DNA of 64,000 nt from RH-AL1 sp050013235. Its GTDB lineage: Bacteria > Pseudomonadota > Alphaproteobacteria > Rhizobiales > Beijerinckiaceae. The stretch lies in assembly GCA_050013235.1 (NCBI GenBank), contig JBEKFQ010000003.1:41834-105833 (forward strand), read 5' to 3'. The first letter of the stretch is position 1, and each line of letters starts with the position of its first letter. Shown in pieces: positions 1-8,517 of this stretch. Below the pieces are notes generated by a model. It saw nothing but the letters and a program-made list of their open reading frames with translations. It did no database searches and was not told the DNA's origin. The translations under genes and the position numbers were made by a program.

Positions 1-1
1 T

Positions 2-406
2 AATACAATCGCCCCGCTCATCGTGACCAAACATGCCGTGCGTTCGATGATGTCGGCTGGGAGCGGACGCATTGTCAATATCAGCTCGATCATCGCATCG
101 ACGGGCTATAGCGGATTGTCCGTCTATGCCGCGACGAAAGCATCGCTGATTGGGTTCACCAAATCCCTTGCGCGTGAGGTCGGGACGCTTGGAATTACGG
201 TTAACGCTGTTGCACCGGGATTTGTCGAGACCAGCATGACCGGCGGCATGGACGATGCGCATCGCGCGACGATCGCGCGGCGTAGCGCGTTGAAGCGACT
301 GCCCGACGTCGCCGATGTCGTGCATGCCGTCGATTATCTCATGAGCGACAAGGCGCGGAATGTGACCGGAACCGTGCTCACTGTCGATGCCGGAAATACG
401 GCGTGA
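2..406 (+). CDS. SDR-family oxidoreductase (FabG-like), 3' part
   Basis: This is the C-terminal part of a short-chain dehydrogenase/reductase; the 5' end lies outside the window and the frame is open from base 2. The visible part carries the SDR catalytic serine region (RIVNISSI) and the YAATK active-site Tyr/Lys pair at 125-139, followed by the NAVAPGFVETSM loop that closes over NAD(P)H in FabG-type 3-oxoacyl reductases. The family reduces keto groups on ACP, CoA or small-molecule substrates. It points toward the metY/metA-like genes and may belong to the same biosynthetic locus, but the link is only by position. Confidence 0.85.
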   Translation, partial: NTIAPLIVTKHAVRSMMSAGSGRIVNISSIIASTGYSGLSVYAATKASLIGFTKSLAREVGTLGITVNAVAPGFVETSMTGGMDDAHRATIARRSALKRLPDVADVVHAVDYLMSDKARNVTGTVLTVDAGNTA

Positions 407-435
407 TCTGCCGTTTTTCCGGAAATACGGCGTGA
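390..435 (+). repeat. 29-bp-spaced direct repeat across the SDR stop codon, with hairpin
   Basis: The 17-mer CCGGAAATACGGCGTGA occurs at 390-406, where it includes the stop codon, and again at 419-435. The second copy lies in a short inverted repeat (GCCGT at 411-415 with ACGGC downstream, around the palindrome TTCCGGAA). It looks like a local duplication that may serve as a weak terminator; there is no clear T-run. Confidence 0.6.
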
Positions 436-595
436 CATGACGCTTTACAGATCGCGCGGACGATTGCGTTAACCCGGCGGTATGCTCGAATCACGATCGC
501 TGCGGATTTCTCTTCGATTGCGTGTATAATCCTCCCTATCGGCTGGGCAGGCCAGATCGATATTTGCACGAGCATTCCGGCGGAGGTTTGGGTTC

Positions 596-1897
596 ATGCG
601 TAGCGAGACAATCGCATTGCATAGCGGTTACGACACCGATCCCACGACCAAATCCGTCGCGGTGCCGATCTATCAAACCGTCGCCTATGAATTCGATAGT
701 GCCGATCATGGCGCGGCCCTTTTCAATTTGGAGGCCGAGGGATTTAGATATAGCCGCATCGCCAATCCGACTTGCGCCATCTTGGAACGCCGGGTCGCGG
801 CACTGGAAGGCGGGGCTGCCGCGCTCGTGACCAGCTCCGGCCAGGCCGCCCTGAACTATGCCCTTGTCAATCTCGCGGATTGCGGCGGCAATATCGTTTC
901 GGTCCCGCAGCTCTATGGAACGACCCATACGCTCTTGTCCCACGTGTTGCCACGGCAAGGCATCTCGGCACGCTTCGCGGCAAGCGATCATCCCAGCGCC
1001 ATCGCCGAATTGATCGACGGCGAGACGCGCGCCGTGTTTTGCGAAAGCATCGGAAATCCCGCCGGCAATATTTGCGACATCGCCGCCTTGGCCGCGATCG
1101 CCCACGCTCATGGCGTGCCGTTGGTTGTCGATAATACGGTCGCGACGCCAATTCTCTTCCGGCCGATTGAACATGGCGCGGATCTTGTCGTGCAATCTCT
1201 TACCAAATTCATGGGTGGCCATGGAACGACCATGGGCGGCGCGGTGATCGATAGCGGGCGCTTCCCATGGGCCGAAAATGCCGCCCGGTTCCCGATGTTC
1301 ACGACGCCCGACGCGTCCTACCACGGCATGGTCTATACAGATCACTTCGGGCCTCAGGCCTATATTCAGCGCTGCCGCAGCGTCTATCAACGCACGACCG
1401 GCGCGGTGCTCCCGCCTTTGAGCGCCTTTCTGCTGTTGCAAGGGATCGAAACCGTCGCCTTGCGCATGGAACGGCATGTCGAGAATGCCTGTGCCGTCGC
1501 GAATTTTTTACGCCGAGATCCCCGGATCGCATGGGTGAATTACGCCGGTTTTGAGGATAGCCCCTATCGCGCCCTGTCGTTGAAATATATGGGCGGGAAG
1601 GCCTCGCCACTGTTCACCTTCGGTGTCGTGGGAGGGCTCGAGGCGGGAAAAGCCTTTTACGATGCGTTGAAACTGATCAAGCGTCTCGTCAATATCGGCG
1701 ATGTCAAATCCTTGGCGTGCCATCCCGCTTCGACGACTCACCGGCAAATGTCCGCGAGCGAGCAGCGCGATGCCGGGGTGACGCCCGATCTCATTCGCGT
1801 CAGCATCGGCATCGAACATATCGACGATATTATCGGGGATATCGATCAGGCGCTCGACGCCGCGCGTGAATCATTCCACCGCGCTGCCGCGGAATAG
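596..1897 (+). CDS. metY: O-acetylhomoserine sulfhydrylase-like PLP enzyme (MetY family)
   Basis: The 433-aa protein has the length and motifs of the Cys/Met-metabolism PLP family. The aldimine lysine is K204 in SLTKFMGGHG, preceded by the VVDNT strand. The family replaces the acyl group of O-acyl-homoserine with a thiol or other nucleophile, classically giving homocysteine. The start is ATG 596, preceded by GGAGG. The next gene is a homoserine O-acyltransferase, which would make the expected substrate, so the two form a plausible homocysteine (or modified homoserine) module. Because a carrier-protein cluster lies alongside, a specialised gamma-substitution role is also possible; that is inference. 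Confidence 0.85.
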   Translation: MRSETIALHSGYDTDPTTKSVAVPIYQTVAYEFDSADHGAALFNLEAEGFRYSRIANPTCAILERRVAALEGGAAALVTSSGQAALNYALVNLADCGGNIVSVPQLYGTTHTLLSHVLPRQGISARFAASDHPSAIAELIDGETRAVFCESIGNPAGNICDIAALAAIAHAHGVPLVVDNTVATPILFRPIEHGADLVVQSLTKFMGGHGTTMGGAVIDSGRFPWAENAARFPMFTTPDASYHGMVYTDHFGPQAYIQRCRSVYQRTTGAVLPPLSAFLLLQGIETVALRMERHVENACAVANFLRRDPRIAWVNYAGFEDSPYRALSLKYMGGKASPLFTFGVVGGLEAGKAFYDALKLIKRLVNIGDVKSLACHPASTTHRQMSASEQRDAGVTPDLIRVSIGIEHIDDIIGDIDQALDAARESFHRAAAE

Positions 1898-1907
1898 AGG
1901 CGCATCG

Positions 1908-2891
1908 ATGCCAGTTTTGCTTGAAGCCCGTAGCCTTGACGACAACAACCATGCAAATGGTATAATGCCGCCCGGCGATTGTCTGGAAATCGGGTTGCTT
2001 AATAATTTGGGGGATGGCGGGCTAGCCAGCGGCGAGCGTCAATTCATTTCGCTTCTCGAGGCCGCGGCAGGCGATGCCGTCGTCCGTCTCACGCTTTATT
2101 CCTTGCCGCAGATCCGTCGCAGCCAAGCCACGCGGGAACGGATTCGAGGGATGTACTCGAGCATGTCGAGCATGCTCTCCGGGCGTTTGGATGGTTTGAT
2201 CGTGACCGGCGCCGAGCCTTTGGCCGCGGATCTCCCCGGCGAGACCTTTTGGCGCAGTCTGACCGAAGTCATGGATTGGGCGGAGCATCACACTATCTCG
2301 ACGATATGGTCATGCCTCGCCGCGCATGCCGCCGTGCTGCATCTCGATGGTATTCCGCGCCTGCCGCTTCCCGCGAAGCAGTCGGGAATTTATGCGCTTC
2401 AGCGAACAGGCGACCATGAATTGCTTGCTGGGACTGGCGGCGGCGGCGCTTCCTATCATGCCCCGCATTCTCGGTTCAATGGCTTGGACGCTTCGATTCT
2501 CGAATGCCACGGCTATCAGGTTCTGACCCAGTCGCGAGCCGTTGGGGTCGACACGTTCGTGAAAAAATGGGGGAGCCTCTTTGTCTATCTCCAGGGTCAT
2601 CCCGAATATGACGCGCCGGCGCTGACACGCGAATACCGGCGCGATATCTTGCGTTTCTTGACCGAGGAGTCCGGCCGCTATCCCGCGATGCCCGAGAACT
2701 ATTTCCGGGACGACGTGGAATTGCGATTGCGGGATTTCGAAATGCTGGCGCGGATCGAGCGAAGGCCGGAGACCATGTTTTCATTCCCCGTGAGCATCAT
2801 GGGCGATGGAATCAAGACCGAACGCTGGCGCCAAGACGCGACGATTCTGATCCACAATTGGTTACAATATCTCCGCGCGCAAAAGTCCTGA
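1908..2891 (+). CDS. metA: Homoserine O-acyltransferase, MetA type
   Basis: The 327-aa protein matches the MetA (glutamine-amidotransferase-like) fold rather than the alpha/beta-hydrolase MetX. The nucleophile is C136 (IWSCLAAHA), the catalytic His/Glu lie in HPEYD (H231, E233), and PHSRFN is the usual MetA signature before them. MetA enzymes transfer succinyl or acetyl from CoA to the hydroxyl of homoserine. ATG 1908 lies 10 bp after the metY stop; a longer frame from 1866 would overlap metY and is not needed. The pair metY-metA is presumably one transcript. Substrate preference (acetyl or succinyl) cannot be read safely here. Confidence 0.85.
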   Translation: MPVLLEARSLDDNNHANGIMPPGDCLEIGLLNNLGDGGLASGERQFISLLEAAAGDAVVRLTLYSLPQIRRSQATRERIRGMYSSMSSMLSGRLDGLIVTGAEPLAADLPGETFWRSLTEVMDWAEHHTISTIWSCLAAHAAVLHLDGIPRLPLPAKQSGIYALQRTGDHELLAGTGGGGASYHAPHSRFNGLDASILECHGYQVLTQSRAVGVDTFVKKWGSLFVYLQGHPEYDAPALTREYRRDILRFLTEESGRYPAMPENYFRDDVELRLRDFEMLARIERRPETMFSFPVSIMGDGIKTERWRQDATILIHNWLQYLRAQKS

Positions 2892-2924
2892 GTCGAGACA
2901 GCGCCAGGAGGGGAGTTTAAGGCC

Positions 2925-3809
2925 ATGGCGATTCTCAAACCATCCGCCGCGATGACGCCGACCTGGACCTTTTTCGAGGGCGAGTGGCAGTCCGGCAATG
3001 TTGCGATCATGGGGTCGCGGACTCATGCGGCTTGGCTTGGCTCCATGGTGTTCGATGGCGCCCGTGCCTTCGAGGGGGTAACGCCCGATCTCGGTCTGCA
3101 CTGCCAAAGGGTCAATGCCTCGGCTGCGAGCTTCTTTCTGCAGCCCGTCGTGCCCGTCGAACGTTGGCTCGACCTTGCCCATGAAGGCATAAAACGATTC
3201 CCGCCGAAGAGCGAACTCTATATCCGGCCGATGTATTGGGCGGAGGATGGCGCGGCTGGCGGCGGCGTGCGCTTCGATCCCGGTTCGACGCGCTGGTGTC
3301 TTTGCATTTACGAGGCCGCGCTTCCCGTGCCGACGGGGACCGCGATTACATTGTCGCCCTATCGTCGCCCAACGCGCGAAACCGCGCCGGTCGAGGCCAA
3401 GGCGGGGTGTCTCTATCCCAACAATTCGCATGCCCTGATCGAGGCCTATCGCCGGGGCTTCGGGAATTGCTTGCTGCGAGACATGCTCGGGAATATTGCC
3501 GAACTCGCCAATTCCAATGTCTTTCTCGCAAGCGATGGCGTCGTTTACACCCCGGCGTCGAACGGCACGTTTTTGAGTGGGATCACGCGAAACCGCGTCA
3601 TCGGTCTCCTTGCGAAAGCCGGGGTTCCCGTGGTCGAGTCGGTGCTTCGCTACAGCGATTTCAAGACCGCCAGCGAAATCTTCTCGACCGGCAATTTCTT
3701 GAAAGTCGCGCCGATCACGCGGATCGACGACCGCAATTTGGAGCCCGGTCCATTTTATAAGCTCGCCCGCGAACTCTATTGGGATTTCGCCCACCGCACG
3801 TCCCATTAG
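2925..3809 (+). CDS. Class IV PLP aminotransferase (branched-chain aminotransferase-like)
   Basis: The 294-aa protein has the fold-type IV aminotransferase layout. K159 in EAKAGCLYPNN is at the position of the catalytic lysine of IlvE. Next come the GNIAELANSNVF loop (which holds the Glu that contacts the PLP pyridine nitrogen) and the SGITRN phosphate-binding turn. Family members interconvert branched-chain amino acids and 2-oxo acids, or act on D-amino acids or aminodeoxychorismate. A strong AGGAGG lies upstream of ATG 2925, 33 bp after metA, so it is probably cotranscribed. In this setting it could make or remove the amino group of the building block; the substrate is unknown. Confidence 0.8.
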   Translation: MAILKPSAAMTPTWTFFEGEWQSGNVAIMGSRTHAAWLGSMVFDGARAFEGVTPDLGLHCQRVNASAASFFLQPVVPVERWLDLAHEGIKRFPPKSELYIRPMYWAEDGAAGGGVRFDPGSTRWCLCIYEAALPVPTGTAITLSPYRRPTRETAPVEAKAGCLYPNNSHALIEAYRRGFGNCLLRDMLGNIAELANSNVFLASDGVVYTPASNGTFLSGITRNRVIGLLAKAGVPVVESVLRYSDFKTASEIFSTGNFLKVAPITRIDDRNLEPGPFYKLARELYWDFAHRTSH

Positions 3810-3832
3810 GCCGTAAGCTTCTGGCCTCTTAA

Positions 3833-3892
3833 AAAGAGAGCGAGTTCTTATCGCTTTGGTGAGTCCACCAAAGCGGAACGCGCTCTAACGCC
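3833..3892. repeat. REP-like nested palindrome, copy 1
   Basis: The element sits at the convergent ends of the aminotransferase and ThDP-enzyme genes. The inner stem is CGCTTTGGTG-AGTC-CACCAAAGCG, and the outer arms AGAGCG/CGCTCT also pair. A second copy with compensating changes lies at 42118-42175. It may act as a bidirectional terminator; two copies in like positions suggest a dispersed intergenic repeat family. Confidence 0.75.
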
Positions 3893-5564
3893 CTTTGAGT
3901 GCTTGTTCGCGGATCCGTGTGAGCGTCGTTCCCGGCAGAATGGCGTCCGGATCGATTTTCAAGTGGATGATCGCAGGTTTCCCCGAGGCTTTCGCCAATT
4001 CGTATGCGCCTGCAAATTGCTCCGTGCGCTCGACGGTGATGCCAAAACCGCCGAAGGCCTGGGCGTAGGCGGCGAAATCCGGGTTGCGCAATTCCGTCGC
4101 GCATATTCGTCCGGGATATTCCCGCTCCTGATGCATCCGGATCGTGCCGTATAGCCCATTGTCGCAGACGACGACAATCAAGGGCAAATCATATTGCACG
4201 GCCGTGGCGAATTCCTGTCCGTTCATGAGGAAGTCGCCATCCCCGGCGATGCAGAGTACGTCGCGGTTGGGATAGAGCCGCTTCATCGCGACCGCGGCAG
4301 GAACGCCGTAGCCCATCGCACCGGCCGCCGGCGCGATATGAGTCCCATATTGGCGGAAACGGTAGAAGCGATGAATCCAGGAGGCGAAATTGCCGGCGCC
4401 GTTGCACAGGATCGTATCCGGCGGAATGAAGTCGCGGAGCCAAACCATGATGGCGCCGAGGTTCACGCCGCCGGGCTGGGGTGTCGCTACGTCCGTCCAG
4501 GCCTTGTATTCCGCGTGGGCTTGCGCGGCACTGCCACGCCATTCCGGTTTAAAGGGAGCCTCGAGCGCGGCGAGCGCGGGAGCAAAACGCTGCGGCGTCG
4601 CATTGATGGCGAGATGCGGCACGAAGACGCGGCCCAATTCCTCGGCCGCTGCATGGATATGCACGATTCGGGGTGCGGGCGCTGGAATATCGAACAAGGC
4701 ATAGCCTTGCGTCGGAATATCGCCCAAACGGCCGCCTGCGACGATGAGGAGATCGCAGGCCTTGATGCGCGAAATCAGCGCGGGGTTGGGCCCAATCCCG
4801 AGATCGCCGGCATAGTAGGGATGGTGGGAGTCAAACAGAGGGAGGCGTCGATAGCTGGTAATCACAGGGAGTTCGAAACGCCCGGAAAAATCCGCAATCG
4901 AGGCGCAAGCCTCCGCATTCCAGCGGCTGCCGCCCAAGAGCAGCAGTGGACGCTTGGCCTGCGCGAGCAGGGACTGCAGGCGCTCCAAATCCTCCGCGCC
5001 GGGGCTCGTTTCGACCGGCCGGAATGCCGGAGCATCGGGAACATCGGCTCGATCCGTCAGCATATCCTCGGGCAGGCTGAGGACGACGGGACCGGGGCGC
5101 CCGCTCGTCGCGGCATGGAAGGCGCGGGAGACGAGTTCGGGCATCCGCGCGGCATCGTTGATTTCCGCCGTCCATTTGGTCATGCCGCCAAAAAGGGCGG
5201 GATAGTCTATTTCCTGAAACGCATCGCGGCCGCGCGCTTTACGCTCGACTTGGCCGACGAAGAGGATCATCGGCGTCGAATCCTGTTGCGCGATATGCAC
5301 TCCGAGCGCGGCATTGGTGGCGCCGGGTCCGCGGGTGACGAAACAGACGCCGGGTCGCCCGGTGGCTTTGCCTACGGCTTCCGCCATCATTGCCGCGCCG
5401 CCTTCGTTGCGGCAGACCGTTACGGTGATGTTACGATCATGGAACGCATCGAGCACCGCGAGATAGCTTTCGCCGGGAATGCAAAAGACATGGGTGACGC
5501 CGTGAGCGATGAGCTGATCGACAAGAATTTCGGCGCCCGTGCGGGCTTCGCTGGGCGCGATCAT
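3885..5564 (-). CDS. ThDP-dependent enzyme, acetolactate synthase/decarboxylase family
   Basis: The 559-aa protein has the three-domain ThDP fold. E54 (RNEGGA) is the cofactor-activating glutamate, the central domain carries the LLLLGGS strand, and the C-terminal GDGDFLMNGQE...N motif near residue 437 binds Mg-ThDP. Members decarboxylate 2-oxo acids or join two carbonyl units (acetolactate synthase, oxalyl-CoA decarboxylase, benzaldehyde lyase). No small regulatory subunit gene is nearby, which argues against ordinary branched-chain synthesis. ATG 5564 is preferred over an upstream start because it follows the aCP-ligase stop by only 5 bp, implying translational coupling in a minus-strand operon. 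Confidence 0.85.
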   Translation of the reverse strand: MIAPSEARTGAEILVDQLIAHGVTHVFCIPGESYLAVLDAFHDRNITVTVCRNEGGAAMMAEAVGKATGRPGVCFVTRGPGATNAALGVHIAQQDSTPMILFVGQVERKARGRDAFQEIDYPALFGGMTKWTAEINDAARMPELVSRAFHAATSGRPGPVVLSLPEDMLTDRADVPDAPAFRPVETSPGAEDLERLQSLLAQAKRPLLLLGGSRWNAEACASIADFSGRFELPVITSYRRLPLFDSHHPYYAGDLGIGPNPALISRIKACDLLIVAGGRLGDIPTQGYALFDIPAPAPRIVHIHAAAEELGRVFVPHLAINATPQRFAPALAALEAPFKPEWRGSAAQAHAEYKAWTDVATPQPGGVNLGAIMVWLRDFIPPDTILCNGAGNFASWIHRFYRFRQYGTHIAPAAGAMGYGVPAAVAMKRLYPNRDVLCIAGDGDFLMNGQEFATAVQYDLPLIVVVCDNGLYGTIRMHQEREYPGRICATELRNPDFAAYAQAFGGFGITVERTEQFAGAYELAKASGKPAIIHLKIDPDAILPGTTLTRIREQALKGR

Positions 5565-5569
5565 GAGTT

Positions 5570-6496
5570 CTAGAAGCCGAGTGTTTCGCGGGCGGAGGCC
5601 GGCCATGATTTAGGGTCGAGACCATGGGTCCAAAATAGGGCAATCGCCAGCCTGTCCATCCCGAAGGCCACGCATCCCGTATGGGACACCGCGCCATCGG
5701 CATCCCTAAGGTCCCAGGTCTCGCCGAAGTGATCGCGGTGATAGTTGAAGCTCATACAAGCGGTCGGGCGGCTCTCCGAATGCAACGGCACCAAAAGTTC
5801 GAATTTGAGCGATTGCTGCAATTGCGCGATGGCCATCATCTGGCCGGTGCGGCCAAAGAAGGGATCGCTGGCCTGTTCCACACGGCAAGGCAAGGCGAGT
5901 TGGGCCGCAAGGTCTTTGGCGCGCGTCAACCAGGCCTCGCGGAACGCGGTGATTTGGGCAGGGGTGCCGATGCGGACATATTCGCGCATGCGGAAGGATT
6001 GCAGACGGTCGAGGTCACGCGAGGGTTCGCGGCGGAAACAGTCGCAGGCGACGTCGAAGAGATAGCCCTCCGTGGGCACGATGCCGCGCGCGGCGGCAAT
6101 GGGATAGACGGGATAACAAGCGGCGGGGGAAAGAACGAGATCGGTGGCCGCAAGGCCGCTGGTCCAATCGCCGCCCGTGGCCGCTCGGCTTGCGGCGGCG
6201 CGGATGTCCTCCTCCGAACCGTGCAAGGCGCAAGCGCAAGCAAGGAGATTTGGGAAGCTTTTGAGGTAGCCGCCTTTTTCGAGATCGCGGCGGCTCATCA
6301 CGGGGGGAAAGCGGAACACCTCCGCGCGGCTGTCGCGTTCGCGCGTGATCTTGATTGTCAAACGCTCGACGACGTCTTCGTAGAGATGGGTTCGCGCATA
6401 GACGCCATCCACGCCCATCGGCCGGAAGAGCGTGTCCAGCAGCAGCGGTTGGGGATCGGCGCCAGTGGACGGCTTGCTGCGCATCATGACGGTCAT
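5570..6496 (-). CDS. Amino acid:[carrier protein] ligase (SerRS-like)
   Basis: The 308-aa protein resembles the catalytic core of atypical seryl-tRNA synthetases but has no tRNA-binding arm. This is the hallmark of the amino acid:[carrier protein] ligases characterised from Bradyrhizobium and Agrobacterium, which adenylate a small amino acid and load it on the phosphopantetheine arm of a carrier protein. C127 (SPAACYP), E172 (MREYVRIG) and C275 (SHTGCVAFG) match the Cys/Glu/Cys zinc ligands of that family; the class II motif 2 arginine is in FRMREY and motif 3 in GMDRLAIALF. GGAG precedes ATG 6496. A free carrier protein gene lies nearby at 8248. Which amino acid it uses is not determined. 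Confidence 0.9.
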   Translation of the reverse strand: MTVMMRSKPSTGADPQPLLLDTLFRPMGVDGVYARTHLYEDVVERLTIKITRERDSRAEVFRFPPVMSRRDLEKGGYLKSFPNLLACACALHGSEEDIRAAASRAATGGDWTSGLAATDLVLSPAACYPVYPIAAARGIVPTEGYLFDVACDCFRREPSRDLDRLQSFRMREYVRIGTPAQITAFREAWLTRAKDLAAQLALPCRVEQASDPFFGRTGQMMAIAQLQQSLKFELLVPLHSESRPTACMSFNYHRDHFGETWDLRDADGAVSHTGCVAFGMDRLAIALFWTHGLDPKSWPASARETLGF

Positions 6497-6566
6497 GAGA
6501 TATTCTCCAGGGGTGGCATCCGCATCGCGTGGCGCGGGACCGCCAAGTGAGGTAAAAAAGGAGGCT

Positions 6567-7802
6567 CTAATCGAAAAGCGAGGAGGGAATCCCCCGCATC
6601 AAGGTGGCCGGAGCGATGTTTGTGGCAATACGATCGTTGTGAATCATGATGGGAGCCGACAGCGCATCGCGAAGATGGCGGCCCAAGCCAAAGTCACCAT
6701 TGTTGCGATAGCCCGCGAGACCACTCGCGCGCATGGCACTCATCACGGTTTCGACAGTTAGCTCCGAGGCTTCGATCTTGAGAAGGCTCATGCTGGTTTG
6801 AAAGTCGATCGAGGTCAGGGCGCGCTCGTCGCCGTCGATTTGCTCGAAGGTTTGGAGATTTGTCGCGATCAGGGCTCGCAGTTTTCGCAGCGACGCCACC
6901 GCCTTTGTATATTGCGGCGCGCCGGGCGGCATTTGTCCGCCCGCGCGGCGGGCCGCGGTGCGAACGAAATTTTGGCTCCGCGAGACCGCTCCCGCGGCAA
7001 TGCCGGCCCATAGCGCGGCCCACGTCAGATGCGAGACCGGTACCATGGATTGCGGATGAATCTTATCGTAGCCCAGGGGCATGATTTGGGCAGCTATTCC
7101 CTTGGCTTTGAGCCGGAAGCCGGCGCTGGCGGTGCCGCGCATGCCGAAGGCGTCCCAATCGCTCGAGGGCGTCAGCGTGTAATCGTCGCGCGTGAAAATG
7201 GCGAGAACTTGATCGGAGGGAGCTGCTTCCGGCGAGCGCCGGGCGGTCGTCACAATGACGCCGGCCTCGGCGCCGTACGAGATCACGCTGGCGTCGCGAT
7301 CGAGTTCTATGATCGCGCCATCGCCGGTCAGCGGCGCGGCGCTCGAGCGCACATTGCCACCCGCGTTGCCTTCCGTCGTCGACGAGGCAAACAGCAACTG
7401 CTCCGCCGCGGCGCGCTTCAACAGGGCTTCGTGCCAGCCGCCGGGCTGATAATGCCGGGCCACGCAGGCCAGCGCTGCTTGATGCATCGCGACGATCATG
7501 GCGGTCGAGGCGCAGGCCTGTCCCAAGGTATAGCAGACGTCCGCGGTCTCTGTGAGGCTTGCGCCCAAGCCGCCGAGCTCGCGCGGAATGAGGAGGCCCA
7601 TGAAGCCGGCGTCTTTCGCGGCAGCGATCGCGGCGCTTGGAAATACGGCGTCGCGGTCGACATTTTCCGCATGTTGGGCTGCTATGGCCGCGACAGCCGC
7701 GGCGCGCTGATGAAGATCCGCCGCGCGGTCCAGATCGTCGAGACCGAGAGGCCCCAGCGGAGTCCTTACGCTCGCATTGCCGTGAATCCCAGGTATCGTC
7801 AT
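6567..7802 (-). CDS. Acyl-CoA dehydrogenase-like flavoprotein
   Basis: The 411-aa protein has the acyl-CoA dehydrogenase fold: an N-terminal helical domain (FMGLLIPRELGGLGAS), a middle beta domain and a C-terminal helical FAD domain (GLGRHLRDALSAP). The segment that normally ends in the catalytic Glu-Gly-Thr reads MIHNDRIATN, so the canonical base seems to be absent. It heads a minus-strand operon with the aCP ligase (70 bp) and the ThDP enzyme, and is divergent from the carrier protein. Homologues next to aCP ligases in other rhizobia make it likely that the substrate is an aminoacyl-carrier protein rather than acyl-CoA; this is inference. Confidence 0.85.
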   Translation of the reverse strand: MTIPGIHGNASVRTPLGPLGLDDLDRAADLHQRAAAVAAIAAQHAENVDRDAVFPSAAIAAAKDAGFMGLLIPRELGGLGASLTETADVCYTLGQACASTAMIVAMHQAALACVARHYQPGGWHEALLKRAAAEQLLFASSTTEGNAGGNVRSSAAPLTGDGAIIELDRDASVISYGAEAGVIVTTARRSPEAAPSDQVLAIFTRDDYTLTPSSDWDAFGMRGTASAGFRLKAKGIAAQIMPLGYDKIHPQSMVPVSHLTWAALWAGIAAGAVSRSQNFVRTAARRAGGQMPPGAPQYTKAVASLRKLRALIATNLQTFEQIDGDERALTSIDFQTSMSLLKIEASELTVETVMSAMRASGLAGYRNNGDFGLGRHLRDALSAPIMIHNDRIATNIAPATLMRGIPSSLFD

Positions 7803-8247
7803 GCCGTGCCTCGCCTGTCATAACTTTGACAATGTCCAGCAAAAGGCGGCACGGCTCTTCAGCTGCCGCCGGAGCTGTCTATCGCGGAATGCCGGATCTT
7901 ATAGGGCATTTTGCGCTTAGGTTTATTAAAGCCGCGACAAAAAGCCGATTGATGGTAATTTTTAAATTAATGTATTCGCGCATATTTTGTTCTTTTAAAC
8001 TAAGAGGCGAGTTAGCTTAATTGGTCGCGCCGTACCGGAGGCGTTTTTTCGAGATAGAAACGATTTATCAACTATTAACAACTGTTTAATGGTTCGATAA
8101 GGAAGTTGACGTTAGTGATAAACGTTATGCTTAGTTGACTCGAGGTGAGTCTCTAAGCATTGATGCAATCATTAGCCCGCTAGTGTTGTCAAGCGCGTTT
8201 AAAGCAATGTTTTTGTGCCGCGCGTTCCGGGGAAAAGGGGTTTGGCC
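7803..8247. other. 445-bp AT-rich divergent intergenic region
   Basis: This stretch separates the minus-strand flavoprotein operon from the plus-strand carrier protein operon. It is much richer in A/T than its flanks, especially 7900-8180, and contains a perfect TTAA-N7-TTAA box at 8075-8089. I see no convincing small gene. It most likely holds the two divergent promoters. Confidence 0.6.
8075..8089. promoter_or_regulatory. CtrA-type box (TTAA-N7-TTAA)
   Basis: TTAACAACTGTTTAA matches the full alphaproteobacterial CtrA consensus of two TTAA half-sites seven bases apart. It lies about 160 bp upstream of the carrier protein start and about 270 bp upstream of the divergent flavoprotein gene. 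Binding by CtrA is inferred. Confidence 0.5.
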
Positions 8248-8517
8248 GTGTTAGACACGAGGATGCATATCGTCAGTGGCAAGATCGCCGAGGTGGTCAA
8301 CGACATCGCAATGCGCAATGGCCTGAAACGTCCGATTGGCGAGACCGAGGGACTCGTCGATAGCGGTTTGAACTCGATTGCCATGGTCGATCTGATGCTC
8401 GCCATCGAAGCGGCCTTCGATATTGCGATTCCGCCGCCCTTTCTGACACCCGAAAACTTCCGTTCGATCGCGAGCATCGAGGCGGTGATGTCGCGCTTGA
8501 CTGTTGGTTCTGCGTGA
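8248..8517 (+). CDS. Stand-alone acyl/aminoacyl carrier protein
   Basis: The 89-aa single-domain carrier protein has the phosphopantetheine attachment serine at S43 in VDSGLNSIAMVD, where the usual DSL is replaced by LNS, followed by the helix II LMLAIEAAFDI. This divergent motif resembles carrier proteins that partner aCP ligases. I chose GTG 8248 because a GGGG-rich ribosome site sits about seven bases upstream; GTG 8215 and ATG 8263 are alternatives. Its stop overlaps the start of the acyl-CoA ligase (GTGA), so the two are translationally coupled. It is the likely acceptor for the ligase at 5570-6496. Confidence 0.85.
   Translation: MLDTRMHIVSGKIAEVVNDIAMRNGLKRPIGETEGLVDSGLNSIAMVDLMLAIEAAFDIAIPPPFLTPENFRSIASIEAVMSRLTVGSA

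Noticed and set aside
1866..1907. Upstream start for the MetA-like gene overlapping metY
   Set aside because: ATG 1908 gives a normal N-terminus and spacing; the extra 14 residues have no similarity to the family.
4194..5573. Long plus-strand frame opposite the ThDP enzyme gene
   Set aside because: It is an open shadow frame caused by GC-rich codon bias; the minus-strand frame has full enzyme motifs.
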